Of a DNA stretch of 5,973 bases, positions 1 to 5,973 are shown piece after piece. The first letter of the stretch is position 1. Each line of letters starts with the position of its first letter. Position numbers and translations under genes: made by a program. The stretch covers positions 1 through 5,973 of the forward strand of contig JAUIIF010000305.1 in the NCBI GenBank assembly GCA_030431945.1, given 5' to 3'. The notes under the pieces were generated by a model. That model saw nothing but the letters and a program-made list of their open reading frames with translations, made no database searches and had not been told where the DNA came from. This DNA comes from Bacteroidia bacterium (lineage in GTDB: Bacteria; Bacteroidota; Bacteroidia; Chitinophagales; Saprospiraceae).

Positions 1-29
1 ACTCTGGCCGTGACTCGTTGCTGTTTAAT

Positions 30-97
30 AAATGTATAATTCACATGGGCTGCGCCTACCTTCTATCGAAGGCGCAGCCCATGCAATTTATACATTT
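30..97. repeat. 68-bp interrupted palindrome, candidate bidirectional terminator
   Basis: Two nested stems are visible. The inner one is a perfect 14-bp GC-rich stem (44-57 pairing with 70-83) around a 12-nt loop (58-69). The outer one is a perfect 10-bp AT-rich stem (30-39 with 88-97), separated from the inner stem by a short asymmetric internal loop that is mostly unpaired. The A-rich left arm and T-rich right arm mean that a GC hairpin followed by a U-rich tract would form in either transcription direction, as in bidirectional intrinsic terminators. It lies upstream of the ParA operon promoter and could end transcription of a gene left of the window. The U tract is broken (CAATTTATACATTTT), so termination would be imperfect. 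A miniature mobile element or a protein-bound palindrome are alternatives. The structure is certain and the role is inferred. Confidence 0.6.
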
Positions 98-151
98 TAC
101 CTTTCTTGATGCGTCAGGATCAATGGATGATACAAACCTAAAGGATTGCCC

Positions 152-169
152 TAAGGGTGAAAACCCTTA
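152..169. promoter_or_regulatory. perfect 7-bp inverted repeat with GAAA spacer
   Basis: TAAGGGT (152-158) and ACCCTTA (163-169) are perfect reverse complements around a 4-nt GAAA spacer. The element ends just before the predicted -33 region of the ParA promoter, so it should be upstream of the transcript. An operator for a dimeric regulator is therefore likelier than an RNA structure. If transcription instead starts upstream, it would form a stable GNRA-tetraloop hairpin in the leader. Confidence 0.5.
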
Positions 170-171
170 TC

Positions 172-203
172 TTTAAAGTATGCATAACTATTCCCTACCT
201 TCG
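172..203 (+). promoter_or_regulatory. candidate Bacteroidota-type promoter of the ParA operon
   Basis: TACCTTCG at 196-203 matches the Bacteroidota -7 element TAnnTTTG at all but one fixed position. TTTA at 172-175, 20 bp upstream, approximates the -33 TTTG element. The predicted start near 210 would give a leader of about 22 nt before the ATG at 232. Between the two boxes lies the palindrome TATGCATA (179-186), preceded by CTTTAAAG (171-178). A repressor bound there would block the promoter. Confidence 0.45.
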
Positions 204-231
204 CCCCTAAATTAATAAGGCCTGAACCTGT

Positions 232-1029
232 ATGGCAACCGTAATCAGCTTACTGAATCACAAAGGCGGCGTTGGTAAAACTACCAGTGCCATTAACATT
301 GGCGCCGGGCTTGTCGAGCTTGGTAAACGTGTGCTCCTCATTGACCTGGACCCCCAGGCAAATCTTTCCCTTTCGCTTGGCATCCCCCGCCAGCCGGTCA
401 CCATTTACGAAAGTATCATGGGGGAGAGTGACCTTTCTCCTTTTGAAGTACGGGAGAATTTTCACGTAGTTACCTCGAGCCTCGACCTCTCCAGCGCGGA
501 AATGGAACTGGTCAACGAAGCGGGCCGGGAGTTTATCCTGCGCGAGCTCTTTGCCGGGGTGGATGAGGACTATGACTTTATCATCATCGATTGCCCGCCG
601 AGCCTGGGCCTACTCACCCTGAATGCCCTGACGAGCAGCCAGCAGGTCATCATTCCGTTGCAAACGGAATTCCTCGCCCTGCAGGGGCTGGCGAAGATCA
701 AGCAGGTCATTCAAAAGGTAAAACTCCGCCTCAACAAAGAACTCCACATCAGCGGGGTACTGGCCACGATGTACGACAGCCGGAAGGTGCTCAACCGGGA
801 TGTTGTGGAAACCATCAAAAAGTATTTCGGGCCGTTACTGCTGGAAACCTACATCCGGGATACCGTCGCCCTGGCGGAGGCCCCCGCCAGCCGGCAAGAC
901 ATCTTTTCCTATTCTGCCAGCAGCAACGGCGCCAAGGATTACATGGCCGTGGCCAAGGAAGTAATTGAGCGTACGGCGAACCCTATTCACCTCCGGGAGC
1001 GTTCTGATAAGGCAACACCAAAAACCTAA
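232..1029 (+). CDS. parA: ParA/Soj-family partition ATPase
   Basis: This 265-aa protein is a complete ParA/MinD-superfamily P-loop ATPase. The deviant Walker A motif KGGVGKTT lies at residues 11-18, with the signature lysine K11 and catalytic-site lysine K16. The Walker A' segment IDLDPQAN (37-44) and the Walker B region FIIIDCPPS (116-124, with D120) follow. The C-terminal segment around 'AEAP...GAKDY' is typical of ParA. There is no N-terminal helix-turn-helix extension, so it belongs to the short Soj-like class. In this family ATP-bound dimers bind the nucleoid non-specifically and a partner bound to DNA or another cargo triggers hydrolysis, which moves or spaces the cargo. The ATG is favoured because it starts one residue before the conserved first beta strand, with AAGG 11 nt upstream. 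It is the first gene of a three-gene operon, 12 nt before the next gene. No canonical parB follows, so it may not be the main chromosomal ParA. Family assignment is firm; the cargo is unknown. Confidence 0.95.
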   Translation: MATVISLLNHKGGVGKTTSAINIGAGLVELGKRVLLIDLDPQANLSLSLGIPRQPVTIYESIMGESDLSPFEVRENFHVVTSSLDLSSAEMELVNEAGREFILRELFAGVDEDYDFIIIDCPPSLGLLTLNALTSSQQVIIPLQTEFLALQGLAKIKQVIQKVKLRLNKELHISGVLATMYDSRKVLNRDVVETIKKYFGPLLLETYIRDTVALAEAPASRQDIFSYSASSNGAKDYMAVAKEVIERTANPIHLRERSDKATPKT

Positions 1030-1041
1030 ACCTGAAAACCG

Positions 1042-1545
1042 ATGGCTAAGAAGCGCTTTACCGAGGACCTTTTCGGGCTATTTGAAGAGCCCACGCCGGC
1101 ACCGGAGCCCATCCGCCCGGAAGCGGCTGCGCCCGAAGGCGCAGCAGAGCAGGAGGAAAGCGTTGAAGTTGACATTCCTACGGCCTCCTCACGGGCTAAA
1201 CGCAAGCTGTCGAGCAAGAAGTTTACCGCCAACCTGGACAGCTTCCTCAGCGACAGCTTCGAGCGGGAAAACGTCGCCACCCCCGGCTCCTCTTCCACTT
1301 CCCCCGCACCAGCGTCCGCGCCCCGCCCCCGTCGCCGTAAAACCGGCCTGGACCTGCTGATCCGATCCACCGTGGCCGACGAAGACCGTGCGACCAGCGA
1401 CGGCAATACCGCCGAAACTAAACGCGTAACCCTGATCTTCAAGAAAGACCACCTGGCCGAACTCAAGTCGCACGCCAAGGAACGCGGGGTCTACCTCAAG
1501 GACGTTGTCCAGGAAATGGTCACCAAATACCTGGAGGAAGGGTAG
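1042..1545 (+). CDS. ParA-linked protein with disordered N-terminus and C-terminal ribbon-helix-helix-like domain
   Basis: This is a 167-aa protein. Residues 127-165 follow a ribbon-helix-helix pattern: a short strand (KRVTLIF, 127-133), helix A (about 135-148), a turn at G149, and helix B (about 151-165, YLKDVVQEMVTKYLEE). That fold dimerises and reads DNA through the strand. The rest looks disordered: an acidic Pro/Ala/Glu-rich stretch (16-50) and a Ser/Pro/Ala-rich one (77-96). Within it stand three basic/hydrophobic motifs: KKRFTEDLFGLF (3-14), KKFTANLDSFL (59-69) and RRKTGLDLLI (98-107). They resemble the GLGxGLDALL segment near the N-terminus of chromosomal ParB, which contacts ParA. 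Directly after parA, it most likely acts as the ParB substitute, binding DNA and stimulating the ATPase, and probably represses its own operon. The fold is judged by eye; a role as adaptor to a non-DNA cargo is possible. Confidence 0.8.
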   Translation: MAKKRFTEDLFGLFEEPTPAPEPIRPEAAAPEGAAEQEESVEVDIPTASSRAKRKLSSKKFTANLDSFLSDSFERENVATPGSSSTSPAPASAPRPRRRKTGLDLLIRSTVADEDRATSDGNTAETKRVTLIFKKDHLAELKSHAKERGVYLKDVVQEMVTKYLEEG

Positions 1546-1550
1546 CGGAA

Positions 1551-2102
1551 ATGAAGCACAAGGCGTGGATAGAAAATTATGACCGGGATTTCACCACGCT
1601 GGCCGAGGAAATCGGTGACTTGCGCTACGACAGCCTGGCCGAATTCCTCCGCCTGTTGGCCCGGAAAATCGAACGTGACGGAATCAAGGACGGAAGCCGC
1701 GGACGACTGAAGCTCGCCACCGCACTCAACGAGATGCAGCAAAGCCTGGAAGTGGGAGCCGTAGCTGCTGACCGGGCCTGGAAAATCTGCGTGCCTTATA
1801 TGTTGCCCGCAGATATAACCACCCGGATTCAGAAAGAATTTGCCCTTGCAGCAAATCAACAGAAGGCCCGGAAGTTATTGCTCAATTTTAACCGCAGAAA
1901 TTACGAGAATACCACCTTTAGGCTTGAACGCTGCGTGCTGTTCGGGACCAATGGCGACCTGGGTTTGCTGCGCCGCAACCTGGAGATGGCCAGGACCGAT
2001 TACCGGGACATCATCCTGCAGGCAGAGTACGAAAACATGGAGCGGGTCCGTGACCTGAACTTCCCCTTCGGTTCCGCCGAGCGTTACCCGGAAGAGGAAT
2101 AG
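1551..2102 (+). CDS. hypothetical helical protein, third gene of the ParA operon
   Basis: I do not recognise this 183-aa protein. It has no signal peptide or membrane segment and should be cytoplasmic. The sequence is strongly charged and predicted by eye to be almost all alpha-helical. There is an N-terminal helical block (about 1-75, with the amphipathic stretch DSLAEFLRLLARKIERDG), a short break at VPYMLP (81-86), and long Arg/Glu-rich helices (about 90-170). The tail is acidic and ends in EEE. No catalytic motif, zinc site or helix-turn-helix stands out. The ATG lies 5 nt after the stop of the preceding gene. A GGAGG lies 13-17 nt upstream, inside the end of that gene, which suggests translational coupling. 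Co-transcription with parA and the ribbon-helix-helix gene suggests it is a further component of the same module, for example a cargo adaptor or ATPase modulator. That role is inferred from position only. Confidence 0.8.
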   Translation: MKHKAWIENYDRDFTTLAEEIGDLRYDSLAEFLRLLARKIERDGIKDGSRGRLKLATALNEMQQSLEVGAVAADRAWKICVPYMLPADITTRIQKEFALAANQQKARKLLLNFNRRNYENTTFRLERCVLFGTNGDLGLLRRNLEMARTDYRDIILQAEYENMERVRDLNFPFGSAERYPEEE

Positions 2103-2245
2103 GCTGACCTTTTGCAGGATGTTTCCCTTCCAGGTGGAGAACTGAACGTGCCTAAACTGTCGTTGCACCAACCAATTCGGCAACAAACGAATAAAATTCC
2201 GCACTTAACGGTGTGTCCAGCATAACCTTCCTTGCATCTTACCGT

Positions 2246-2253
2246 TATATTGG
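2246..2253 (+). promoter_or_regulatory. possible -7 element before the outer-membrane protein gene
   Basis: TATATTGG differs from TAnnTTTG at one fixed position and lies 27 nt before the start codon at 2281. No convincing TTTG-like -33 element is found about 20 bp upstream, so this is weak. The 178-nt gap after the ParA operon (2103-2280) and its lower GC content support a separate promoter in this stretch. I see no other gene or clear terminator in the gap. Confidence 0.25.
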
Positions 2254-2280
2254 CCTGCTTGTTGCCTTAAATGATCCGAG

Positions 2281-5200
2281 ATGCGTCTGTCCCTACTCCT
2301 GTTCTGTTGTCTTTTTTCGGCTGGTCTTTTTGCACAGACCTCTCAGGTAGAGTTTGGCAAAAACCGCGTGCAATACCACAAGGATTTTGACAGTTGGGAG
2401 CAGTACGAGTCCGATAATTTCATTACGTACTGGTACGGAGAGGGGCGGGACCTGGGACAGTCCGTTGTCCAGATCGCTGAATATGACTTCGGGTACATTC
2501 AGAAGATGCTCGAGCACCGGATGAACGAGAAGGTGCAGCTGATCGTCTACCGGGACGTAACGGACCTGAAGCAAAGCAACATCGGCAGCGAAGAAGTATT
2601 TACCCTGCCCGGAACTCAGAACCTGGGGAGCAGCGCCAGCTATATTTCGGCTACGCAGACCAAGTTTCTTGGCAACAAAGCCTTCGTTTATTTCAACGGT
2701 GACCATTCCGATTTGCGCCGGCAGGTGCGGGAAGCGATGGCGAGTGTCTACATCGAGCATATGCTCTACGGCTCGTCCGTGCAGGAAGTCGTCCAGAATG
2801 CCGTATTGCTGAACCTGCCCCCGTGGTTCAAGAGCGGCCTGGTGGCTTACCTCGGCGAGGATTGGAATACCGAGAAAGACGACCAGTTGCGCCAGCTGCT
2901 GATGAGCGGCGAATACGAAACGTTCCGGGATCTGGCGGGGGACCACCCCCAGCTGGCCGGGCATTCCTTCTGGCACTACGTGGCCGAGAATTTCGGGAAG
3001 CCTACGGTTTCCAACCTGTTGTACCTGACGCGGATCAACCGCTCGGTGGAAAACGGCTTCCTTTACGTTCTGGGAAGTAATTATGACAACATCCTTTTCA
3101 ATTGGGGGGAGTTTTATCGGACCCGGTACACGGAGGAGCTCTCCGGCCGGGCGTTGCCCGGCGGGACGGAAGTCCTCATCAAAAACAAACGAAAACTTCC
3201 CCTTACGGATTTGCGGGTGAGCCCCGACGGTACCCGGATCGCTTACGTGCTCAACGAAATCGGGCGCTACAAGGTCTATCTGCAAAACCTGCAGACCGGA
3301 GAGCGGGAATTGGTCTTCAAAGGTGGGCAGCGCAACCTGCTGCAAGCGACGGATTACGACTACCCCATGCTCGATTTCTCCCCCAGTAATCAGGAGCTGG
3401 CCATTCTGTACGAATTCCGGGATAAAATCAAGCTTATTCGCCGGGACCTCAATAGCGGTGACGAAGTGACGGAGGCTTTTGCCATTACCCTCGACCGCGT
3501 TTTCAGTATGGCCTATACGGATCCCGGGCGCATGATCATCTCCGCCAGCACCCAGGGATATACGGACCTGTTTTACTACGTGCCGGGCCAACGCCAGCTG
3601 CAACGAATTACCAACGATTTCTGGGATGACCTGGATGCCGTTCCGGTAAAAATAAGGGGGCGAAACGGTGTTGTTTTTGCCAGTAACCGTACGGACGTGA
3701 AACTGGCCCCCGCCCGCCTGGATACGGTACTGCCCATCGGGGATTTTGACCTGTTCTACTACGACCTGGACGGAAAGCCCGGTGAGCTGGTCCGAATCTC
3801 CGATACCCCTTTCGGAGACGAACGCCACCCAACCCCTATTGACGATACACACTTCAGCTTTCTGTCGGACGTAAGCGGTATCAACAACCGCTACCAGGCC
3901 CACCTGGAGGATTATCTCGACCATTACGAGCAAACCATTTACCTCAGCGACGGGAGTGAAATCACCCTGCACGCCGACAGTACGCTGGCCGGGCTGGATA
4001 CGACGATGATCGACTCGGTCAACGTCTTCCCGGTAATCAAGGAACGGGCCGTTGTCGAGGCCGTTACGAACGTCAATACGAACATTGACTGGCAGGATGC
4101 CAGTGGCAAGCGGCCCCTGGGCGTAGAAATGTTTACGGCGGAGGAAGGCCAGCTGGTGCGTACGTTTACGTTTGACACCACGCTGAATGTACGCGTGGCC
4201 CCTACTAATTTCCGCCGCCGGAGTTATCAGGCAGTAGGGCAAACGGTGCCGGTTTTCACCCGCCCGGGAGCTACCGGAACTACTGGTCTCATTGCTCCGA
4301 ACAAGGTAAACCCCAATGCCCCTTTACAACCCGTAGCGGAAGAAGCCTACATCTTTCAGACACGGTTTAAGGACTTTGTCGACCCCCCCAAACCAGAACC
4401 GGAACCAATACCGGAAAACATCCTGTTGCAGGATCCTGCAACCGTTGCAGCACCAGCCGTACCGGCGGGCGTTGATTCTACGGGGACCCGCCCGCCCCTC
4501 ACTGTAGTCGGGGCCAACTCCCAAAACCGTCGTAACCGACCGGTAAACGCGCTCCTGCGCGGCGAACGCCCGGTACCGGAGCTGAACCGAACCTATAAAT
4601 TTATTCGTGGCCGGATTAAGCCTTCCCGGTTAACCTTCCGGGTGAATTACGTGAAGACGGAAGCCGATAACGACCCGCTTTTTGCCGGCCTCAATAGTTT
4701 TTCCGCCAACCCCAACGGCTTTACCCGCCAGCCACTCGGTATCCTGTTCAAGGGAAATATTATCGATCTTTTTGAAGATTATTCCATCGAGGGGGGAGTG
4801 CGTATTCCTACCAGTTTCAACGGCACGGAATACTTTGCCACGTTCCAGAATCGGAAAAACCGACTGGACCGGATTGCGTCCGTCTACCGCCGCAACCGCC
4901 GGCTGGAAGAAGGCTTTTTTGACGTCCTGCGCCCTAATTCGCCCCGGCTGGTCGAAGAGAATACGCTGCTGGCGCAGTATGGGGTGCGTTATCCGTTAGA
5001 TGTGTTTCGGTCCCTGCGGGCCACGGCTACCATCCGCCGCGACCGCGTCCAGGAACTACCAACAGAATTGTCCGCCCTGCAAAATCCACCGGATAACCAG
5101 CAACGCATCGGCGCGCGCCTGGAATACGTGTTCGACAATACCCTGAACCTGGCCACCAATATGCGCATGGGTACCCGTTACAAGGTATATGCAGACTTCT

Positions 5201-5883
5201 ACAAAAGTTTCAACATCAGCTTTAGTGAAGGTGGGGAGAGTGGTTTTGAACCCGGCTTCCTGGGGATACTCGGCTTTGATGCCCGGCACTACCAGCGGCT
5301 GGACAAACGCAGCATCCTGGCGCTGCGGTTAGCCGGCGCGACCAATTTCGGCGGGCAAAAGATCCTGTACTACCTGGGAGGAGCGGACAACAGCTTGTTC
5401 AATAACTTCAATTCCGGGATTCCGACCCCACAGTCCGGAGATTTTGTCTTCCAGGACCTGGCCAATCCGTTGCGGGGATTTGACGTGAATATTCGCAACG
5501 GCGGAACTTACGTGCTCAGCAATGCCGAACTCAGGGTCCCGATCTTCAATTACATCTTCCGCAACCTGCGCTCCAAATTGCTGCGCGATTTCCAACTGGT
5601 GTCCTTCTTCGACATTGGCACGGCCTGGTCCGGTTCGGATCCGTTCGACGAGGACAATCCGGTTAACATTACGACGTACCCGGACCCCAACCAGCCGGGC
5701 TCGGTAACGACGCCGATTACGGTCCGGGTACGCCGTTTCCGGGATCCCATCATCTACGGATACGGGGTAGGTGCCCGGACGACCCTGTTCGGTTATTACA
5801 TTCGGGCGGATTACGGCTGGGGCGTAGAAACGGGCCTGCGGCAGCCGGGTAAGCTGCACCTGAGCCTGGGCTATGACTTCTAA
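2281..5883 (+). CDS. exported degenerate-peptidase / PD40 beta-propeller / Omp85-like barrel fusion
   Basis: This 1200-aa protein begins with a signal peptide (residues 1-18, probable cleavage LFA|Q). Residues about 40-290 resemble the peptidase MA-like gluzincin domain, but the zinc site is lost: the expected HExxH reads VYIEH (156-160) and the expected WxxEG reads WFKSG (182-186). Residues about 300-560 carry TolB/PD40 beta-propeller repeats, for example LRVSPDGTRIAYV (from 311), LDFSPSNQELAIL (from 364), NGVVFASNRTD and FSFLSDVSG (from 525). A variable region and a Pro/Glu-rich linker (701-713) follow. From about 770 the sequence is alternating outer-membrane beta strands with Omp85/surface-antigen hallmarks: LRGF (1064-1067), AELRVP (1082-1087), FFDIGTAW (1109-1116) and a terminal Phe. 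No POTRA domains are evident. It should sit in the outer membrane with the propeller in the periplasm. Such proteins are often annotated TolB-like in Bacteroidota. The substrate is unknown; transport, assembly or scaffolding are all open. Confidence 0.93.
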   Translation: MRLSLLLFCCLFSAGLFAQTSQVEFGKNRVQYHKDFDSWEQYESDNFITYWYGEGRDLGQSVVQIAEYDFGYIQKMLEHRMNEKVQLIVYRDVTDLKQSNIGSEEVFTLPGTQNLGSSASYISATQTKFLGNKAFVYFNGDHSDLRRQVREAMASVYIEHMLYGSSVQEVVQNAVLLNLPPWFKSGLVAYLGEDWNTEKDDQLRQLLMSGEYETFRDLAGDHPQLAGHSFWHYVAENFGKPTVSNLLYLTRINRSVENGFLYVLGSNYDNILFNWGEFYRTRYTEELSGRALPGGTEVLIKNKRKLPLTDLRVSPDGTRIAYVLNEIGRYKVYLQNLQTGERELVFKGGQRNLLQATDYDYPMLDFSPSNQELAILYEFRDKIKLIRRDLNSGDEVTEAFAITLDRVFSMAYTDPGRMIISASTQGYTDLFYYVPGQRQLQRITNDFWDDLDAVPVKIRGRNGVVFASNRTDVKLAPARLDTVLPIGDFDLFYYDLDGKPGELVRISDTPFGDERHPTPIDDTHFSFLSDVSGINNRYQAHLEDYLDHYEQTIYLSDGSEITLHADSTLAGLDTTMIDSVNVFPVIKERAVVEAVTNVNTNIDWQDASGKRPLGVEMFTAEEGQLVRTFTFDTTLNVRVAPTNFRRRSYQAVGQTVPVFTRPGATGTTGLIAPNKVNPNAPLQPVAEEAYIFQTRFKDFVDPPKPEPEPIPENILLQDPATVAAPAVPAGVDSTGTRPPLTVVGANSQNRRNRPVNALLRGERPVPELNRTYKFIRGRIKPSRLTFRVNYVKTEADNDPLFAGLNSFSANPNGFTRQPLGILFKGNIIDLFEDYSIEGGVRIPTSFNGTEYFATFQNRKNRLDRIASVYRRNRRLEEGFFDVLRPNSPRLVEENTLLAQYGVRYPLDVFRSLRATATIRRDRVQELPTELSALQNPPDNQQRIGARLEYVFDNTLNLATNMRMGTRYKVYADFYKSFNISFSEGGESGFEPGFLGILGFDARHYQRLDKRSILALRLAGATNFGGQKILYYLGGADNSLFNNFNSGIPTPQSGDFVFQDLANPLRGFDVNIRNGGTYVLSNAELRVPIFNYIFRNLRSKLLRDFQLVSFFDIGTAWSGSDPFDEDNPVNITTYPDPNQPGSVTTPITVRVRRFRDPIIYGYGVGARTTLFGYYIRADYGWGVETGLRQPGKLHLSLGYDF

Positions 5884-5920
5884 CTCAGGCCCCTTCTTAC
5901 CAGAAAAACTACCGTGGTTG

Positions 5921-5942
5921 CCGGGCTTTATACCTAAGCCGG
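5921..5942 (+). terminator. weak terminator-like hairpin after the outer-membrane protein gene
   Basis: GGCTT (5924-5928) pairs with AAGCC (5936-5940) around a 7-nt loop. After a single bulged G (5923), CC (5921-5922) pairs with GG (5941-5942). It lies 38 nt past the stop codon, which is the right place for a terminator, but no U tract follows. Function is uncertain. Confidence 0.25.
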
Positions 5943-5973
5943 AGTGGTTTGGGACAATTAGCGCGTAGCTAGC

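Larger units (their letters stand above)
149..210. promoter_or_regulatory. cluster of CCCT(A/T)A-type hexamers, candidate operator/centromere
   Basis: Five copies of a CCCTAA-like hexamer lie in 62 bp: CCCTAA at 149-154 (+), CCCTTA read on the minus strand at 152-157, CCCTTA at 164-169 (+), CCCTAC at 193-198 (+) and CCCTAA at 205-210 (+). They straddle the predicted promoter of the ParA operon. Small ribbon-helix-helix partners of ParA typically bind arrays of short repeats that overlap their own promoter, and such sites often double as the centromere. The second gene of the operon appears to encode such a protein, which makes this its natural binding site. Binding is inference. The copies are short and degenerate, so some may be chance. 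Confidence 0.4.

Noticed and set aside
106..123. Short inverted repeat TTGAT / ATCAA
   Set aside because: Only 5 bp with an 8-nt spacer, expected by chance in AT-rich DNA.
45..176. 43-codon open frame (and its open 5' extension to the window edge) before parA
   Set aside because: It runs through the large palindrome and the hexamer cluster, has codon use unlike the neighbours, and its product resembles nothing known.
1..231. Canonical chromosomal parS site (TGTTTCACGTGAAACA type)
   Set aside because: No match or near match is seen here or in the other intergenic regions, in line with the absence of a canonical ParB gene.
1026..1478. Overlapping open frames on both strands across the second operon gene
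   Set aside because: They are low-complexity Arg/Pro/Ser/Gly-rich shadows. The 1042-1545 frame alone fits the operon spacing and has a sensible fold.
2162..2184. Inverted repeat GTTGC / GCAAC as terminator of the ParA operon
   Set aside because: The 5-bp stem has a 13-nt loop and no U tract, so it is too weak to call.
2281..2334. Lipoprotein signal peptide, because of Cys9-Cys10
   Set aside because: The cysteines are too close to the N-terminus, inside the hydrophobic core. The LFA|Q site at residue 18 and the barrel C-terminus fit a standard exported outer-membrane protein.
2293..4242. 649-codon open frame on the minus strand opposite the outer-membrane protein gene
   Set aside because: It lies wholly inside a strongly supported + strand gene with clear domains. 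Its translation shows no recognisable motifs and is a by-product of codon bias in GC-rich DNA.

Overview
The window looks like a chromosomal segment from a Bacteroidota bacterium, probably a moderately GC-rich marine member of the Saprospiria (Lewinella-like). This placement is inference. It rests on the sparse Shine-Dalgarno signals, a promoter element close to the Bacteroidota TAnnTTTG type, the style of the signal peptide ending in LFA|Q, and a large surface-antigen-like outer-membrane protein of a kind common in that phylum. All four genes are on the + strand and about 89% of the window is coding.

Positions 1-231 are non-coding and rich in symmetric DNA. There is a 68-bp interrupted palindrome (30-97). 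A cluster of CCCT(A/T)A-type hexamers (149-210) follows, including a perfect 7-bp hairpin with a GAAA loop, and it surrounds a likely Bacteroidota promoter (172-203).

Positions 232-2102 hold a tight three-gene operon with gaps of 12 and 5 nt. The first gene encodes a short ParA ATPase with all its nucleotide-binding motifs intact. The second encodes a 167-aa, mostly disordered protein ending in what reads as a ribbon-helix-helix DNA-binding fold. It carries three spaced basic/hydrophobic motifs resembling the ParA-binding N-terminus of chromosomal ParB. The third encodes an unrecognised, helix-rich 183-aa protein. No canonical ParB is present. The most economical reading is a ParA-based segregation or cargo-positioning module in which the second protein replaces ParB and the hexamer cluster is its operator and/or centromere. 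This is the best candidate for an undescribed system here.

Positions 2103-2280 are intergenic. Positions 2281-5883 encode a 1200-aa exported protein. It combines a degenerate gluzincin (peptidase MA-like) domain, a TolB/PD40-type beta-propeller, a proline-rich linker and a C-terminal Omp85/BamA-like 'surface antigen' barrel, with no evident POTRA domains. It appears to be transcribed separately from the ParA operon, and nothing in the sequence links the two functionally. Positions 5884-5973 hold only a weak terminator-like hairpin.
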